Origin: Desulfobacteraceae bacterium
Lineage (GTDB): Bacteria > Desulfobacterota > DSM-4660 > Desulfatiglandales > Desulfatiglandaceae
Direction: 5' to 3'
Length of the DNA stretch: 11,403 nt
NCBI GenBank assembly: GCA_030611815.1
Contig: JAUWPC010000082.1
Coordinates: 1 to 11,403 of the forward strand
The first letter of the stretch is position 1. Every line of letters starts with the position of its first letter. Below are positions 1 to 5,509 of the stretch, piece after piece. The translations under genes were made by a program, and so were the position numbers. The notes beneath the pieces were generated by a model. That model ran no database searches. It had not been told where the DNA came from and was given only the letters and a program-made list of their open reading frames with translations.

Positions 1-47
1 TCACTTTAGGCACTTTGAACTTTCTCCCTTGCCCTATTCCACGTTTA

Positions 48-76
48 TTGATATGTAACCCTATTAGATTTGAAAT
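48..76 (+). promoter_or_regulatory. Possible sigma70-type promoter for the M50 peptidase gene
   Basis: TTGATA (48-53) is separated by 17 bases from TGAAAT (71-76), four of six matches to the -10 consensus. The start codon at 95 would follow only about 10-12 bases after initiation, leaving little room for a leader. The Shine-Dalgarno here is weak (AGAGAG at about 80-86). Plausible but unproven. Confidence 0.22.
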
Positions 77-94
77 CACAGAGAGAATTCGCTT

Positions 95-739
95 ATGTCC
101 TTTGATATTACCCAGTGGATCGTCAAAATACCTGTTTTGCTTTTCGCAATTACCATTCATGAGTATGCCCACGGCAGGGTAGCGCTCTGGTTGGGAGACC
201 CTACGGCAAAGCAGATGGGCAGACTTAGCCTCAACCCTCTGCCCCATATTGATCCTTTAGGGGCAATCTGTCTTTTTATCTTCAACTTCGGATGGGCCAA
301 GCCTGTGCCTGTGGATATCAGATATTTCAAGAACACCCGGAGAGATATCATCATCATGTCATTAGCTGGCCCTCTCGCCAATATATGTGTGGCTTTTTTG
401 GCCGGACTATTCATCCGCTTCCTTGTTCTCCCTTTTGAGATTTACCTGCAGGCATTGCTTTGGCTGATACTCATGAACATTGGGCTTGGCATCTTCAACC
501 TGCTCCCCCTTCCCCCTCTTGACGGCTCACACGTCCTGGAAAACATCCTTCCGCCTGTCGCAGCACAAAAGTACCGGGCTTTTGGACGGTACGGGCCGTT
601 CATTCTAATCGGGATCATACTGCTTGACAATTTCGCCCATACCGGGATTATAGGCCGGATACTGATCGGCCCGATGTTTTACTTAGCCCACCTTTTTGCC
701 GGGGACAACCTATTCCACCTGCTCCCCCTGCTGCGGTAA
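95..739 (+). CDS. M50 family (site-2-protease-like) membrane metallopeptidase
   Basis: A 214-aa polytopic membrane protein of the compact M50 type, with no PDZ domain, so it is not RseP. The zinc-binding HExxH motif is HEYAH at residues 22-26 inside the first hydrophobic segment. The family's NPLPHIDPLG block lies at 47-56, GWAKPVPV at 66-73 and AGPLAN at 91-96. The third zinc ligand is probably D143 in LPPLDGS (139-145). Further hydrophobic stretches at about 88-115, 118-140 and 168-200 suggest four to six membrane segments. Members cleave transmembrane peptides within the bilayer; the substrate cannot be told from sequence. The ATG at 95 is the natural start because the hydrophobic N-terminal helix follows directly. 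It stands alone, with 625 non-coding bases downstream. Family assignment is firm; the biological role is unknown. Confidence 0.93.
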   Translation: MSFDITQWIVKIPVLLFAITIHEYAHGRVALWLGDPTAKQMGRLSLNPLPHIDPLGAICLFIFNFGWAKPVPVDIRYFKNTRRDIIIMSLAGPLANICVAFLAGLFIRFLVLPFEIYLQALLWLILMNIGLGIFNLLPLPPLDGSHVLENILPPVAAQKYRAFGRYGPFILIGIILLDNFAHTGIIGRILIGPMFYLAHLFAGDNLFHLLPLLR

Positions 740-843
740 TAAAAAATCTCTTAACCGTTCACGGGTTCAAAGTAATCCTCCTAAAGTTAACTAATGGCAA
801 TAATTCGCAATTGCCCATAAACAAGGACTTCTTACGGGCTCAT

Positions 844-910
844 CATAATCTTAATCGTACTCTTAATCATAATCGTGTTGAGTAAGATTAGGATTATGAT
901 TAAGATTATG
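844..910. repeat. AT-rich nested palindrome
   Basis: CATAATCTTAATC (844-856) is the exact reverse complement of GATTAAGATTATG (898-910). CTTAATCATAATC (862-874) is the exact reverse complement of GATTATGATTAAG (892-904). The right arms overlap, so two alternative 13-bp hairpins are possible and the block is built from repeats of an ATAATCTTAATC-like unit. Confidence 0.75.
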
Positions 911-915
911 AAATA

Positions 916-940
916 GGAAAGCTATCTCATCCCTTAACCT
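916..940 (+). repeat. Copy 1 of an exact 25-base intergenic repeat
   Basis: The 25 bases starting GGAAAGCTATCTC and ending CCCTTAACCT are identical to 10356-10380, more than 9 kb away in the spacer after lolA. Similarity fades on both sides (CTCAACCCC here against TTAAACCCG there). Confidence 0.85.
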
Positions 941-1132
941 CTCAACCCCTTCGAAAATTCCGGTGGGCGGGGAATTCCGCTTTCAGCGGGAAACCTGACC
1001 TGTGAACCCTTAAAAGGATTCTACACGGAAATCATTCATTTTACAAGCTTGGATTTTTCACGGTCATTCCGGATACACCTTTGCCATGACGGTGAACTCT
1101 GACAGGACGCTCTAATGGGAGGCCCGTTTAAG

Positions 1133-1167
1133 GATTCAGAAACTGCGAATCATCTGAATCGTGTTTT
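1133..1167 (+). terminator. Possible intrinsic terminator in the spacer
   Basis: GATTCAGA (1133-1140) pairs exactly with TCTGAATC (1153-1160) around a 12-base loop, and GTGTTTTTTT follows. The stem is AT-rich, and the site is about 390 bases beyond the nearest upstream gene, so it would end either a long 3' tail or an unannotated small RNA. Weak. Confidence 0.3.
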
Positions 1168-1200
1168 TTTGCCTTTTACAAGAGATCAGATTTACTTTTC

Positions 1201-1229
1201 TTGACAATCGGTTTAAAGGAGAATAAATA
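1201..1229 (+). promoter_or_regulatory. Candidate sigma70-type promoter for sucC
   Basis: A perfect TTGACA (1201-1206) is followed after 17 bases by TAAATA (1224-1229), a poor -10 match. The transcript would have a leader of about 130 bases that includes the AATTGC and TAGTGTC hairpins. Confidence 0.4.
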
Positions 1230-1276
1230 CCTTTGTTAATTGCCCTTCGCAATTATGGCAACAAATTTTTTCTATT

Positions 1277-1317
1277 TAGTGTCCGAACGAAAACTAGGAT
1301 TTTTCGTTCAGGCACTA
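1277..1317. repeat. TAGTGTC-ended palindrome in the sucC leader
   Basis: TAGTGTCCGAACGAAAA (1277-1293) faces TTTTCGTTCAGGCACTA (1301-1317) across the 7-base loop CTAGGAT. Fifteen of 17 positions are Watson-Crick, one is G-U and one is mismatched. The stem ends 47 bases before the sucC start. The outer TAGTGTC end is shared with the element at 3602-3754, suggesting one family of palindromic repeats. No T run follows, so it is not a typical terminator. Confidence 0.75.
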
Positions 1318-1364
1318 ATTATGCTTGCTCGCCAACAGCCGCAATCTGACAATGGAGCGTTGAA

Positions 1365-2531
1365 ATGAAATTACATGAATATCAGGCCAAAGATATTTTT
1401 GGGAAATCGGGAATACCGGTTCCCAACGGCCAGGTTGTTACTGCTGTCGACCAGGCTACCAGAGCCACACAAATAATCAGTGGCCCCCCATGGGTAGTTA
1501 AGGCCCAGGTCCATGCTGGCGGTAGAGGGAAGGGAGGCGGTGTAAAAGTCGTCCATTATCCCTATGAAGTTGTGACGGCCACAGAGTCGCTCTTAGGCAA
1601 ACACCTGGTGACCCCGCAAACCGGACCTGAAGGCGTCACTGTCAATCAAGTCCTCATCGAGGAAGGGATCGAGATCAACCGCGAATACTATCTCAGCATG
1701 ATCGTTGACAGGTCAACCGCGTGCCCCACTATGATCTTCAGCCAGGCAGGCGGCATGGAAATAGAAGAGGTGGCCGCCAGGTCTTCTGAGCTTATTCTAA
1801 AAGAACATATTGATCCTGCAGTCGGATGGATGATGCATAATGCACGGAACCTTCTTTACAGCCAAGAACCTCCGCCCCCTGTCGGCGCTCTCAGCGCTCT
1901 GATGTCTGTCATGGCCAACGTATATAAGATCTTCATGACCCTTGACTGTACCCTCGTGGAGATCAATCCCCTTGTACTGACAAAGGATCGTAAGGTTTTT
2001 GCATTAGACGCCAAGGTCGATATTGATGATAACGCCCTTTTCAGGCAAAAAGAACTCCTGCTCCTTGATGACCCAAGGGAGAAGGACCCCCTGGAATTGA
2101 TGGCGGAAAAATATCATCTAAATTATATCCGCTTAGATGGGAATATCGGCGCAATGGTAAATGGCGCGGGGCTTGCGATGGCCACCATGGATGTCATCAA
2201 AATGGCTGGAGCAGAACCTGCAAATTTCCTCGATGTCGGCGGCGGGGCATCCGAAGACATGATCACCAAAGGTGTTGAAATAATTCTTAAGGACAGGAGA
2301 GTCAAGGCTATCCTGATCAATATCTTTGGTGGTATACTGAGGTGTGACGTCCTGGCAAGAGGGGTGGTTGCAGCGGCAAAAAAGACAAGTATCCGGGTAC
2401 CCCTGATCGTGAGATTAGAGGGGACAAATGTGAAAGAAGGAAGAGAGATTCTCAGAAACTCCGATTTGAAATTCTTAGTGGCGAGGGATCTGGGCGAAGC
2501 AGCCGATTTGGTTTCAAAACAGGTCTCTTGA
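1365..2531 (+). CDS. sucC: Succinyl-CoA synthetase (ADP/GDP-forming) beta subunit
   Basis: Forms the nucleotide- and succinate-binding half of the enzyme that converts succinyl-CoA, Pi and ADP (or GDP) to succinate, CoA and ATP (or GTP) in the TCA cycle. At 388 aa it has the usual SucC length. It opens with the typical MKLHEYQAK, then an ATP-grasp domain (about 1-240) with KAQVHAGGRGKGGGVK at 46-61, the VEINPL Mg-binding block at 198-203 (E199 and N201), and DAKVDIDDNA from 215. The C-terminal ligase domain has GNIGAMVNGAGLAMATMD (259-276) and IFGGI (320-324), typical of the region facing the phosphohistidine loop of SucD. GGAG at 1354-1357 lies seven bases before the ATG. sucD follows 143 bases later on the same strand, and the two products form the enzyme. 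Nucleotide preference (ATP or GTP) cannot be decided here. Confidence 0.97.
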   Translation: MKLHEYQAKDIFGKSGIPVPNGQVVTAVDQATRATQIISGPPWVVKAQVHAGGRGKGGGVKVVHYPYEVVTATESLLGKHLVTPQTGPEGVTVNQVLIEEGIEINREYYLSMIVDRSTACPTMIFSQAGGMEIEEVAARSSELILKEHIDPAVGWMMHNARNLLYSQEPPPPVGALSALMSVMANVYKIFMTLDCTLVEINPLVLTKDRKVFALDAKVDIDDNALFRQKELLLLDDPREKDPLELMAEKYHLNYIRLDGNIGAMVNGAGLAMATMDVIKMAGAEPANFLDVGGGASEDMITKGVEIILKDRRVKAILINIFGGILRCDVLARGVVAAAKKTSIRVPLIVRLEGTNVKEGREILRNSDLKFLVARDLGEAADLVSKQVS

Positions 2532-2551
2532 TAGAAATTGAGGAATTGCGA

Positions 2552-2609
2552 ATTGAGGGATTGAGGAATTGAAGACAATCTTTTTAATCTAATTACTCAA
2601 TCCCTTAAT
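2552..2609. repeat. 14-bp hairpin between sucC and sucD
   Basis: ATTGAGGGATTGAG (2552-2565) pairs along its whole length with CTCAATCCCTTAAT (2596-2609), 13 Watson-Crick pairs and one G-U, around a 30-base loop. The left arm sits in a run of ATTGAGG/ATTGCGA units (2537-2571). No T run follows, so it looks like an mRNA-processing or stability element, or simply a dispersed repeat, rather than a terminator. Confidence 0.7.
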
Positions 2610-2674
2610 CCCTAAATTATATTTATATCTTAACAATCTAAGAATCCATAGTTTTTCCGGGAAGGCTATATATC

Positions 2675-3550
2675 ATGAGCATATTAGTAGATGAGCGCAC
2701 GAGGGTCGTTGTCCAGGGCATCACAGGCCGGGAAGGCGCCTTTCATACAAAGCAGATGCTTGAATACGGCACAGTGGTAGCCGCAGGAGTGACACCTGGG
2801 AAAGGCGGCCGCGAGGTTGAAGGAGTGCCTGTCTTCAATACAATCAAACAGGCTGTAGAGGAGGAGGGGGTAAATGTTTCGTGTATTTTTGTTCCCCCCC
2901 CATTTGCGGCAGATGCCATCATAGACTCGGCTTCAGCAGGGCTTGAGGTCATCGTGTGCATCACAGAAGGGATTCCAGTGCTTGACATGGTCAAAGTGGC
3001 CAGCTTGCTGAAGAACGAAAAGTCCGTCCTCATAGGACCCAACTGTCCTGGCATCATCTCACCAGGAAAGACCAAGGTGGGGATAATGCCTGGTCCAATA
3101 CACAAACCTGGTCCAATGGCGGTTATATCGAGGAGCGGCACCCTGACTTACGAGGTGGTTTATCAATTGACCGGGACCGGACTTGGACAATCCACATGCA
3201 TCGGTATCGGTGGAGATCCCCTTATAGGAACAACCTTTATCGACCACCTGAAAAGGTTCAAAGAAGACCCTGAAACGGAAGGGGTTGTTCTTATTGGAGA
3301 AATAGGCGGCACTGCCGAGGAAGAAGCCGCCGATTATATTCGTGAAGAATTTAATAAGCCGGTTATTGCCTTTATCGCAGGCCAAACTGCCCCTCCGGGG
3401 CGGCGGATGGGACATGCGGGCGCCATAATCTCGGGCGGTCAGGGAAAGGCAGAAGACAAGATAAACGCCCTTCAGGCCGCCGGAATCAGAGTGGCCTTAA
3501 ATCTCGGCACCCTTGGGGAAACCGTTCAAAAAGTTATGGAAAAAAGTTGA
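2675..3550 (+). CDS. sucD: Succinyl-CoA synthetase alpha subunit
   Basis: CoA-binding, phosphohistidine-carrying subunit that pairs with SucC. It has 291 aa, the normal length. An N-terminal Rossmann-like CoA-binding domain (about 1-125) contains GITGREGAFH (15-24), matching the family's CoA phosphate-binding loop. GPNCPG lies at 121-126 and ISRSGTLTYE at 151-160. The C-terminal ligase domain carries GHAGAI, whose H247 is the active-site histidine phosphorylated in catalysis (E. coli H246), followed by SGGQGKAEDK (253-262). All key residues are intact. The start is preceded by GAAGG (2661-2665), nine bases before the ATG, a modest Shine-Dalgarno. The 143-base gap from sucC is wide for this pair, but both genes probably share a transcript. 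No clear terminator follows; a palindrome-bounded element lies 50 bases downstream. Confidence 0.97.
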   Translation: MSILVDERTRVVVQGITGREGAFHTKQMLEYGTVVAAGVTPGKGGREVEGVPVFNTIKQAVEEEGVNVSCIFVPPPFAADAIIDSASAGLEVIVCITEGIPVLDMVKVASLLKNEKSVLIGPNCPGIISPGKTKVGIMPGPIHKPGPMAVISRSGTLTYEVVYQLTGTGLGQSTCIGIGGDPLIGTTFIDHLKRFKEDPETEGVVLIGEIGGTAEEEAADYIREEFNKPVIAFIAGQTAPPGRRMGHAGAIISGGQGKAEDKINALQAAGIRVALNLGTLGETVQKVMEKS

Positions 3551-3601
3551 TATCGCAGGGACCTGTCTTGACTCGGGCTTTCCACGGTGTTATTATTTAA
3601 A

Positions 3602-3754
3602 TAGTGTCCATCCAGAAATGAGATAGTTTTTGCAAGATCAAGGAAGACGAAAATTTTAACCACAGGAATACATCGGAGTATTTCGAGGATCAAAATTTGA
3701 GTCTGACGTCCCGCCGATGCGGGACGGAAAATAGCCATTTATGGATCGACACTA
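3602..3754. mobile_element. MITE-like palindrome-bounded element downstream of sucD
   Basis: TAGTGTCCATCCAGAAAT (3602-3619) and ATTTATGGATCGACACTA (3737-3754) are inverted repeats matching at 16 of 18 positions, bounding 153 bases. Just inside the right end is a perfect 8-bp stem, CGTCCCGC (3707-3714) with GCGGGACG (3719-3726), around a 4-base loop. No transposase is encoded; the only open frame of any length crosses the left arm and resembles nothing I know. The TAGTGTC end is shared with the palindrome at 1277-1317. I see no clear target-site duplication. The size and terminal repeats fit a non-autonomous element or a large REP-like repeat; mobility is inferred only. Confidence 0.45.
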
Positions 3755-3788
3755 AATAGTTCCCAATTAAAAATGGAGCTATAATCCC

Positions 3789-4172
3789 ATGGAAAAAGTA
3801 CTGAGTATTACGGCCCGGCTTGAGGATAAGCGACGTAAAGAGCAGGTTGAGGCATATCGCGATAAATTTGAAGCTGTGCAGAGGGTTTTGCAATGCTCTG
3901 CATGTCATTTCAAATGCGCCATGTGCGGTCGCCACAAAACGGAGGCTGAATCATCGAGTCCGCCGCCAACGGCCTCTATCGAGTCCACCCTGTGTGAGAG
4001 CTGCCGATCCGAATTTGAGGCCTTCCAAAAAATATCGAAAGAGGGTCGAAGCGGGCCTGATATCTTCTGGCACAACGACGAATGGATAGAACTCTGGGCA
4101 CGTTGGCTCGATTACCAGCGTTCGATTAGCAAATTCAGAAACTCTTTTGACTTCAAACAGTTGACAGATTAA
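3789..4172 (+). CDS. Hypothetical protein with six cysteines in three CxxC pairs
   Basis: A 127-aa soluble protein that I do not recognise. The N-terminal third (about 1-34) is strongly charged and probably helical, with LEDKRRKEQVEAYRDKFE. A cysteine cluster follows: C36-x2-C39, C43-x2-C46 with nearby H40 and H49, and then C69-x2-C72 after a proline- and serine-rich stretch (55-63). This spacing suggests one or two zinc sites or possibly an Fe-S site. The tail (91-127) is rich in tryptophan (W93, W98, W102, W105). There is no signal peptide or membrane segment. GGAG at 3775-3778 precedes the ATG by ten bases. It ends 74 bases before tatA on the same strand, so co-transcription is possible. 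That would hint at a link to export, but nothing in the protein itself supports this. Confidence 0.75.
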   Translation: MEKVLSITARLEDKRRKEQVEAYRDKFEAVQRVLQCSACHFKCAMCGRHKTEAESSSPPPTASIESTLCESCRSEFEAFQKISKEGRSGPDIFWHNDEWIELWARWLDYQRSISKFRNSFDFKQLTD

Positions 4173-4246
4173 GCCAATGAATCACTTCCAGAAACTGAAC
4201 ACTCTTAAATTTTTGGATTTGTGTTTCCTGAAGCGGAGGTAGCGCC

Positions 4247-4441
4247 ATGTTTGGTATAGGTATGCCGGAATTGATCATTATTCTGATCATCATCCTGATT
4301 ATTTTCGGGGCAGGCAAACTGCCCGAAATAGGGAGTGGAATAGGCAAGGGGATTAAGAATTTCAAAAGGGCGACTAATGAGCCTAAGGATGAAATCCCAG
4401 CTCCCGGCGAGGACGACAAAAAAACGGAGAGTGAGACATAA
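4247..4441 (+). CDS. tatA: Twin-arginine translocase subunit TatA/TatE
   Basis: A small pore-forming component of the Tat system, which moves folded proteins, often cofactor-loaded, across the cytoplasmic membrane. At 64 aa it is a typical short TatA/E. The N-terminal segment MFGIGMPELI runs into one very isoleucine-rich membrane helix (about 7-20). The family hinge follows as FGAGKLPEIG (20-29), then an amphipathic glycine- and lysine-rich helix (30-43) and a charged, probably disordered tail. GGAGGT (4235-4240) lies six bases before the ATG and is one of the strongest ribosome-binding sites in the window. tatB and tatC are not present here, so this copy is separate from at least one partner gene. 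TatB is an alternative assignment, but the short tail favours TatA. Confidence 0.93.
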   Translation: MFGIGMPELIIILIIILIIFGAGKLPEIGSGIGKGIKNFKRATNEPKDEIPAPGEDDKKTESET

Positions 4442-4449
4442 ACAAATGC

Positions 4450-4478
4450 GCCCTGCCCGCTTGAGTGACAGACAGGGC
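4450..4478. terminator. Possible bidirectional terminator hairpin between tatA and ssb
   Basis: GCCCTG (4450-4455) pairs with CAGGGC (4473-4478) in the 51-base gap between the converging genes. Its position suits a shared terminator, but no clear T run follows on either strand and the stem is only six pairs. Confidence 0.3.
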
Positions 4479-4492
4479 AACTTCTGTTCACC

Positions 4493-5302
4493 CTAAAACG
4501 GAATATCGTCCTCTGGAACGTTTATCGGCTCTTCTGTGGGGAACCTTTCCTCTGTCGACTCTGCCCTTCCCCCCTTCCCTGCAGCGCCTAAAACACGCAC
4601 CATCTGAGCAACTATTTCAGTGGTCCACCGCTTGTTGCCGTCCTGGCCTTCCCATGACCTTGTCTGCACCCTTCCTTCAATATAGACTTGACTACCCTTG
4701 TGAAGGGACTGGCCGCACATCTCGCCAAGTTTATCCCACGCCACAATTCGATGCCATTCGGTACGTTCTTGTTTTTCACCACTGTTCTTATCTTTCCATT
4801 CTTCCGAAGTGGCAATACTGAAATTAGCCACCGTACTGCCGCTGGGTATCTGCTTGACCTCTGGATCACTGCCCAATCTTCCAAGTAAGATAACTTTGTT
4901 GACCCCCCCCTGCGGGGTTGCGTCTTGTGTGGAATCAGGCCCATCCGAAAATTGCTCGCTTTGACCCCTGTCCGCCGAACCTAACATCTGCATATTTTGT
5001 GCTATTACCTCAGTGGTCCATCGCTTGTTGCCATCCTGGTCCTCCCATGATCTCGTTTGTAGCCGCCCTTCTATAAAACACTGACTGCCCTTTCGCAGAT
5101 ATTCCCCGCAAATCTCCCCAAGTCGTCTCCATGCCACAATCCGATGCCATCCTTTTCGACTTTGCTTTTCACCTTCCCGATCGGTCCACTGCTCTGAGGT
5201 AGCCATGTTGAAATTGGCCACAGCAGTACCGCTGGGCGTATATCGCACTTCTGGGTCAGCTTCCAAATTTCCAATTAGTATGATCTTATTTACCCCAGCC
5301 AT
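4493..5302 (-). CDS. ssb: Single-stranded DNA-binding protein with two tandem OB folds
   Basis: Binds single-stranded DNA in replication, recombination and repair. Ordinary bacterial SSB has one OB fold in about 150-180 aa and acts as a tetramer; this 269-aa protein carries two. OB1 spans about residues 3-108 (GVNKIILIGNL through IAQNMQMLG) and OB2 about 133-239 (GVNKVILLGRL through VAQMVRVLG). By hand alignment they match at 71 of 106 positions with one single-residue gap. Each keeps DPEV, PSG, VANF, WHRIVAW, IEGR and TRSWE followed by QDGNKRWTTE. A 24-residue acidic linker joins them, and one acidic tail ends in EDDIPF, the partner-docking tip. AAGGAG (complement of 5311-5316) lies eight bases before the ATG. 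Two-OB SSBs that act as dimers are known in Deinococcus-Thermus; by analogy this one may dimerise. It faces tatA tail to tail and diverges from rnj. Confidence 0.95.
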   Translation of the reverse strand: MAGVNKIILIGNLEADPEVRYTPSGTAVANFNMATSEQWTDREGEKQSRKGWHRIVAWRRLGEICGEYLRKGSQCFIEGRLQTRSWEDQDGNKRWTTEVIAQNMQMLGSADRGQSEQFSDGPDSTQDATPQGGVNKVILLGRLGSDPEVKQIPSGSTVANFSIATSEEWKDKNSGEKQERTEWHRIVAWDKLGEMCGQSLHKGSQVYIEGRVQTRSWEGQDGNKRWTTEIVAQMVRVLGAAGKGGRAESTEERFPTEEPINVPEDDIPF

Positions 5303-5370
5303 TTTCTATTCTCCTTTTTTCTCATTATCTCATTTAGCGCCCTAAAAACCTTCAATGTGTCTATTGATTT

Positions 5371-5402
5371 CTTTCATAGCACAATGAAAGGAGGCAAGTC
5401 AA
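5371..5402 (-). promoter_or_regulatory. Candidate ssb promoter overlapped by a palindromic operator-like site
   Basis: On the minus strand, TTGACT (complement of 5397-5402) and TATGAA (complement of 5373-5378) are 18 bases apart, about 70 bases upstream of ssb. The perfect inverted repeat CTTTCAT (5371-5377) and ATGAAAG (5384-5390), with a 6-base centre, covers the -10 box and part of the spacer, where a repressor would block transcription. It does not resemble the E. coli or Bacillus LexA boxes. Confidence 0.4.
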
Positions 5403-5424
5403 AGGCATTTGAAATAGGGATAAA

Positions 5425-5454
5425 CCTTCGCGACTTAGAGCCTTTGCGTGAGAG
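5425..5454. repeat. Dispersed ACGCAAAGG-type intergenic repeat
   Basis: CCTTCGCGACTTAGAGCCTT (5425-5444) followed by TGCGTGAGAG resembles the widespread 'CTCACGCAAAGGCGCAAAG' spacer repeat that I recall from many environmental bacterial genomes. Only one copy is visible here, so the assignment rests on recall. Confidence 0.4.
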
Positions 5455-5480
5455 AGGAATTAGAAAAGACGCATTCTCTA

Positions 5481-5509
5481 TTGACTGAAGTTCTCTAAAC
5501 AGTTAAACT
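5481..5509 (+). promoter_or_regulatory. Candidate sigma70-type promoter for rnj
   Basis: TTGACT (5481-5486) and TAAACT (5504-5509) are separated by 17 bases, giving a leader of about 90 bases before the start at 5606. A second weaker pair is TTGTTT (5511-5516) with GATACT (5535-5540), 18 bases apart. Confidence 0.35.

Larger units (their letters stand above)
740..1364. other. 625-base intergenic region rich in inverted repeats, no convincing gene
   Basis: No open frame here has both a credible start and a recognisable product. The stretch holds a series of palindromes: GGCAAT/ATTGCC (796-801/810-815), an AT-rich nested palindrome (844-910), AATTCC/GGAATT (956-961/971-976), CCGCT/AGCGG (977-981/985-989), an 11-bp imperfect stem (1057-1067/1086-1096), an 8-bp stem followed by a T run (1133-1167), AATTGC/GCAATT (1238-1243/1249-1254) and a TAGTGTC-ended hairpin (1277-1317). 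A TTGACA box at 1201 probably starts the sucC transcript. Pieces at 757-772, 799-813 and 916-940 reappear in the spacer after lolA. A structured RNA is possible, but I recognise no known family. Confidence 0.6.

Noticed and set aside
757..790. GGTTCAA string resembling a tRNA T-loop
   Set aside because: No acceptor stem, anticodon arm or D arm can be built around it; it belongs to the repeat shared with 10379-10394.
1527..1534. GGGAAGGG, a match to the E. coli FtsK-orienting KOPS consensus, with further matches on the opposite strand near 505 and 4564-4580
   Set aside because: The copy at 1527 simply encodes the conserved GRGKGG motif of SucC, and the matches fall on both strands, so there is no consistent orientation signal.
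3526..3738. 70-aa minus-strand frame across the end of sucD and the palindromic element
   Set aside because: It is contained mostly in a repeat element, overlaps sucD, and shows no Shine-Dalgarno or domain. Similar peptides may be predicted wherever the repeat occurs.
3820..4089. 89-aa plus-strand frame overlapping the six-cysteine gene
   Set aside because: The frame at 3789-4172 has a better Shine-Dalgarno, an organised CxxC pattern and reasonable codon use; the alternative frame is arginine-rich with no organised motif.
4612..4944. 110-aa minus-strand frame inside ssb, and the plus-strand frames at 4465-4821 and 4688-4888
   Set aside because: They are shadows of the two-OB ssb gene, which has intact SSB motifs across the whole interval.
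5384..5488. 34-codon ATG frame in the ssb-rnj spacer
   Set aside because: It has no plausible product, begins in a palindrome, crosses a dispersed repeat and overlaps the rnj promoter candidate.
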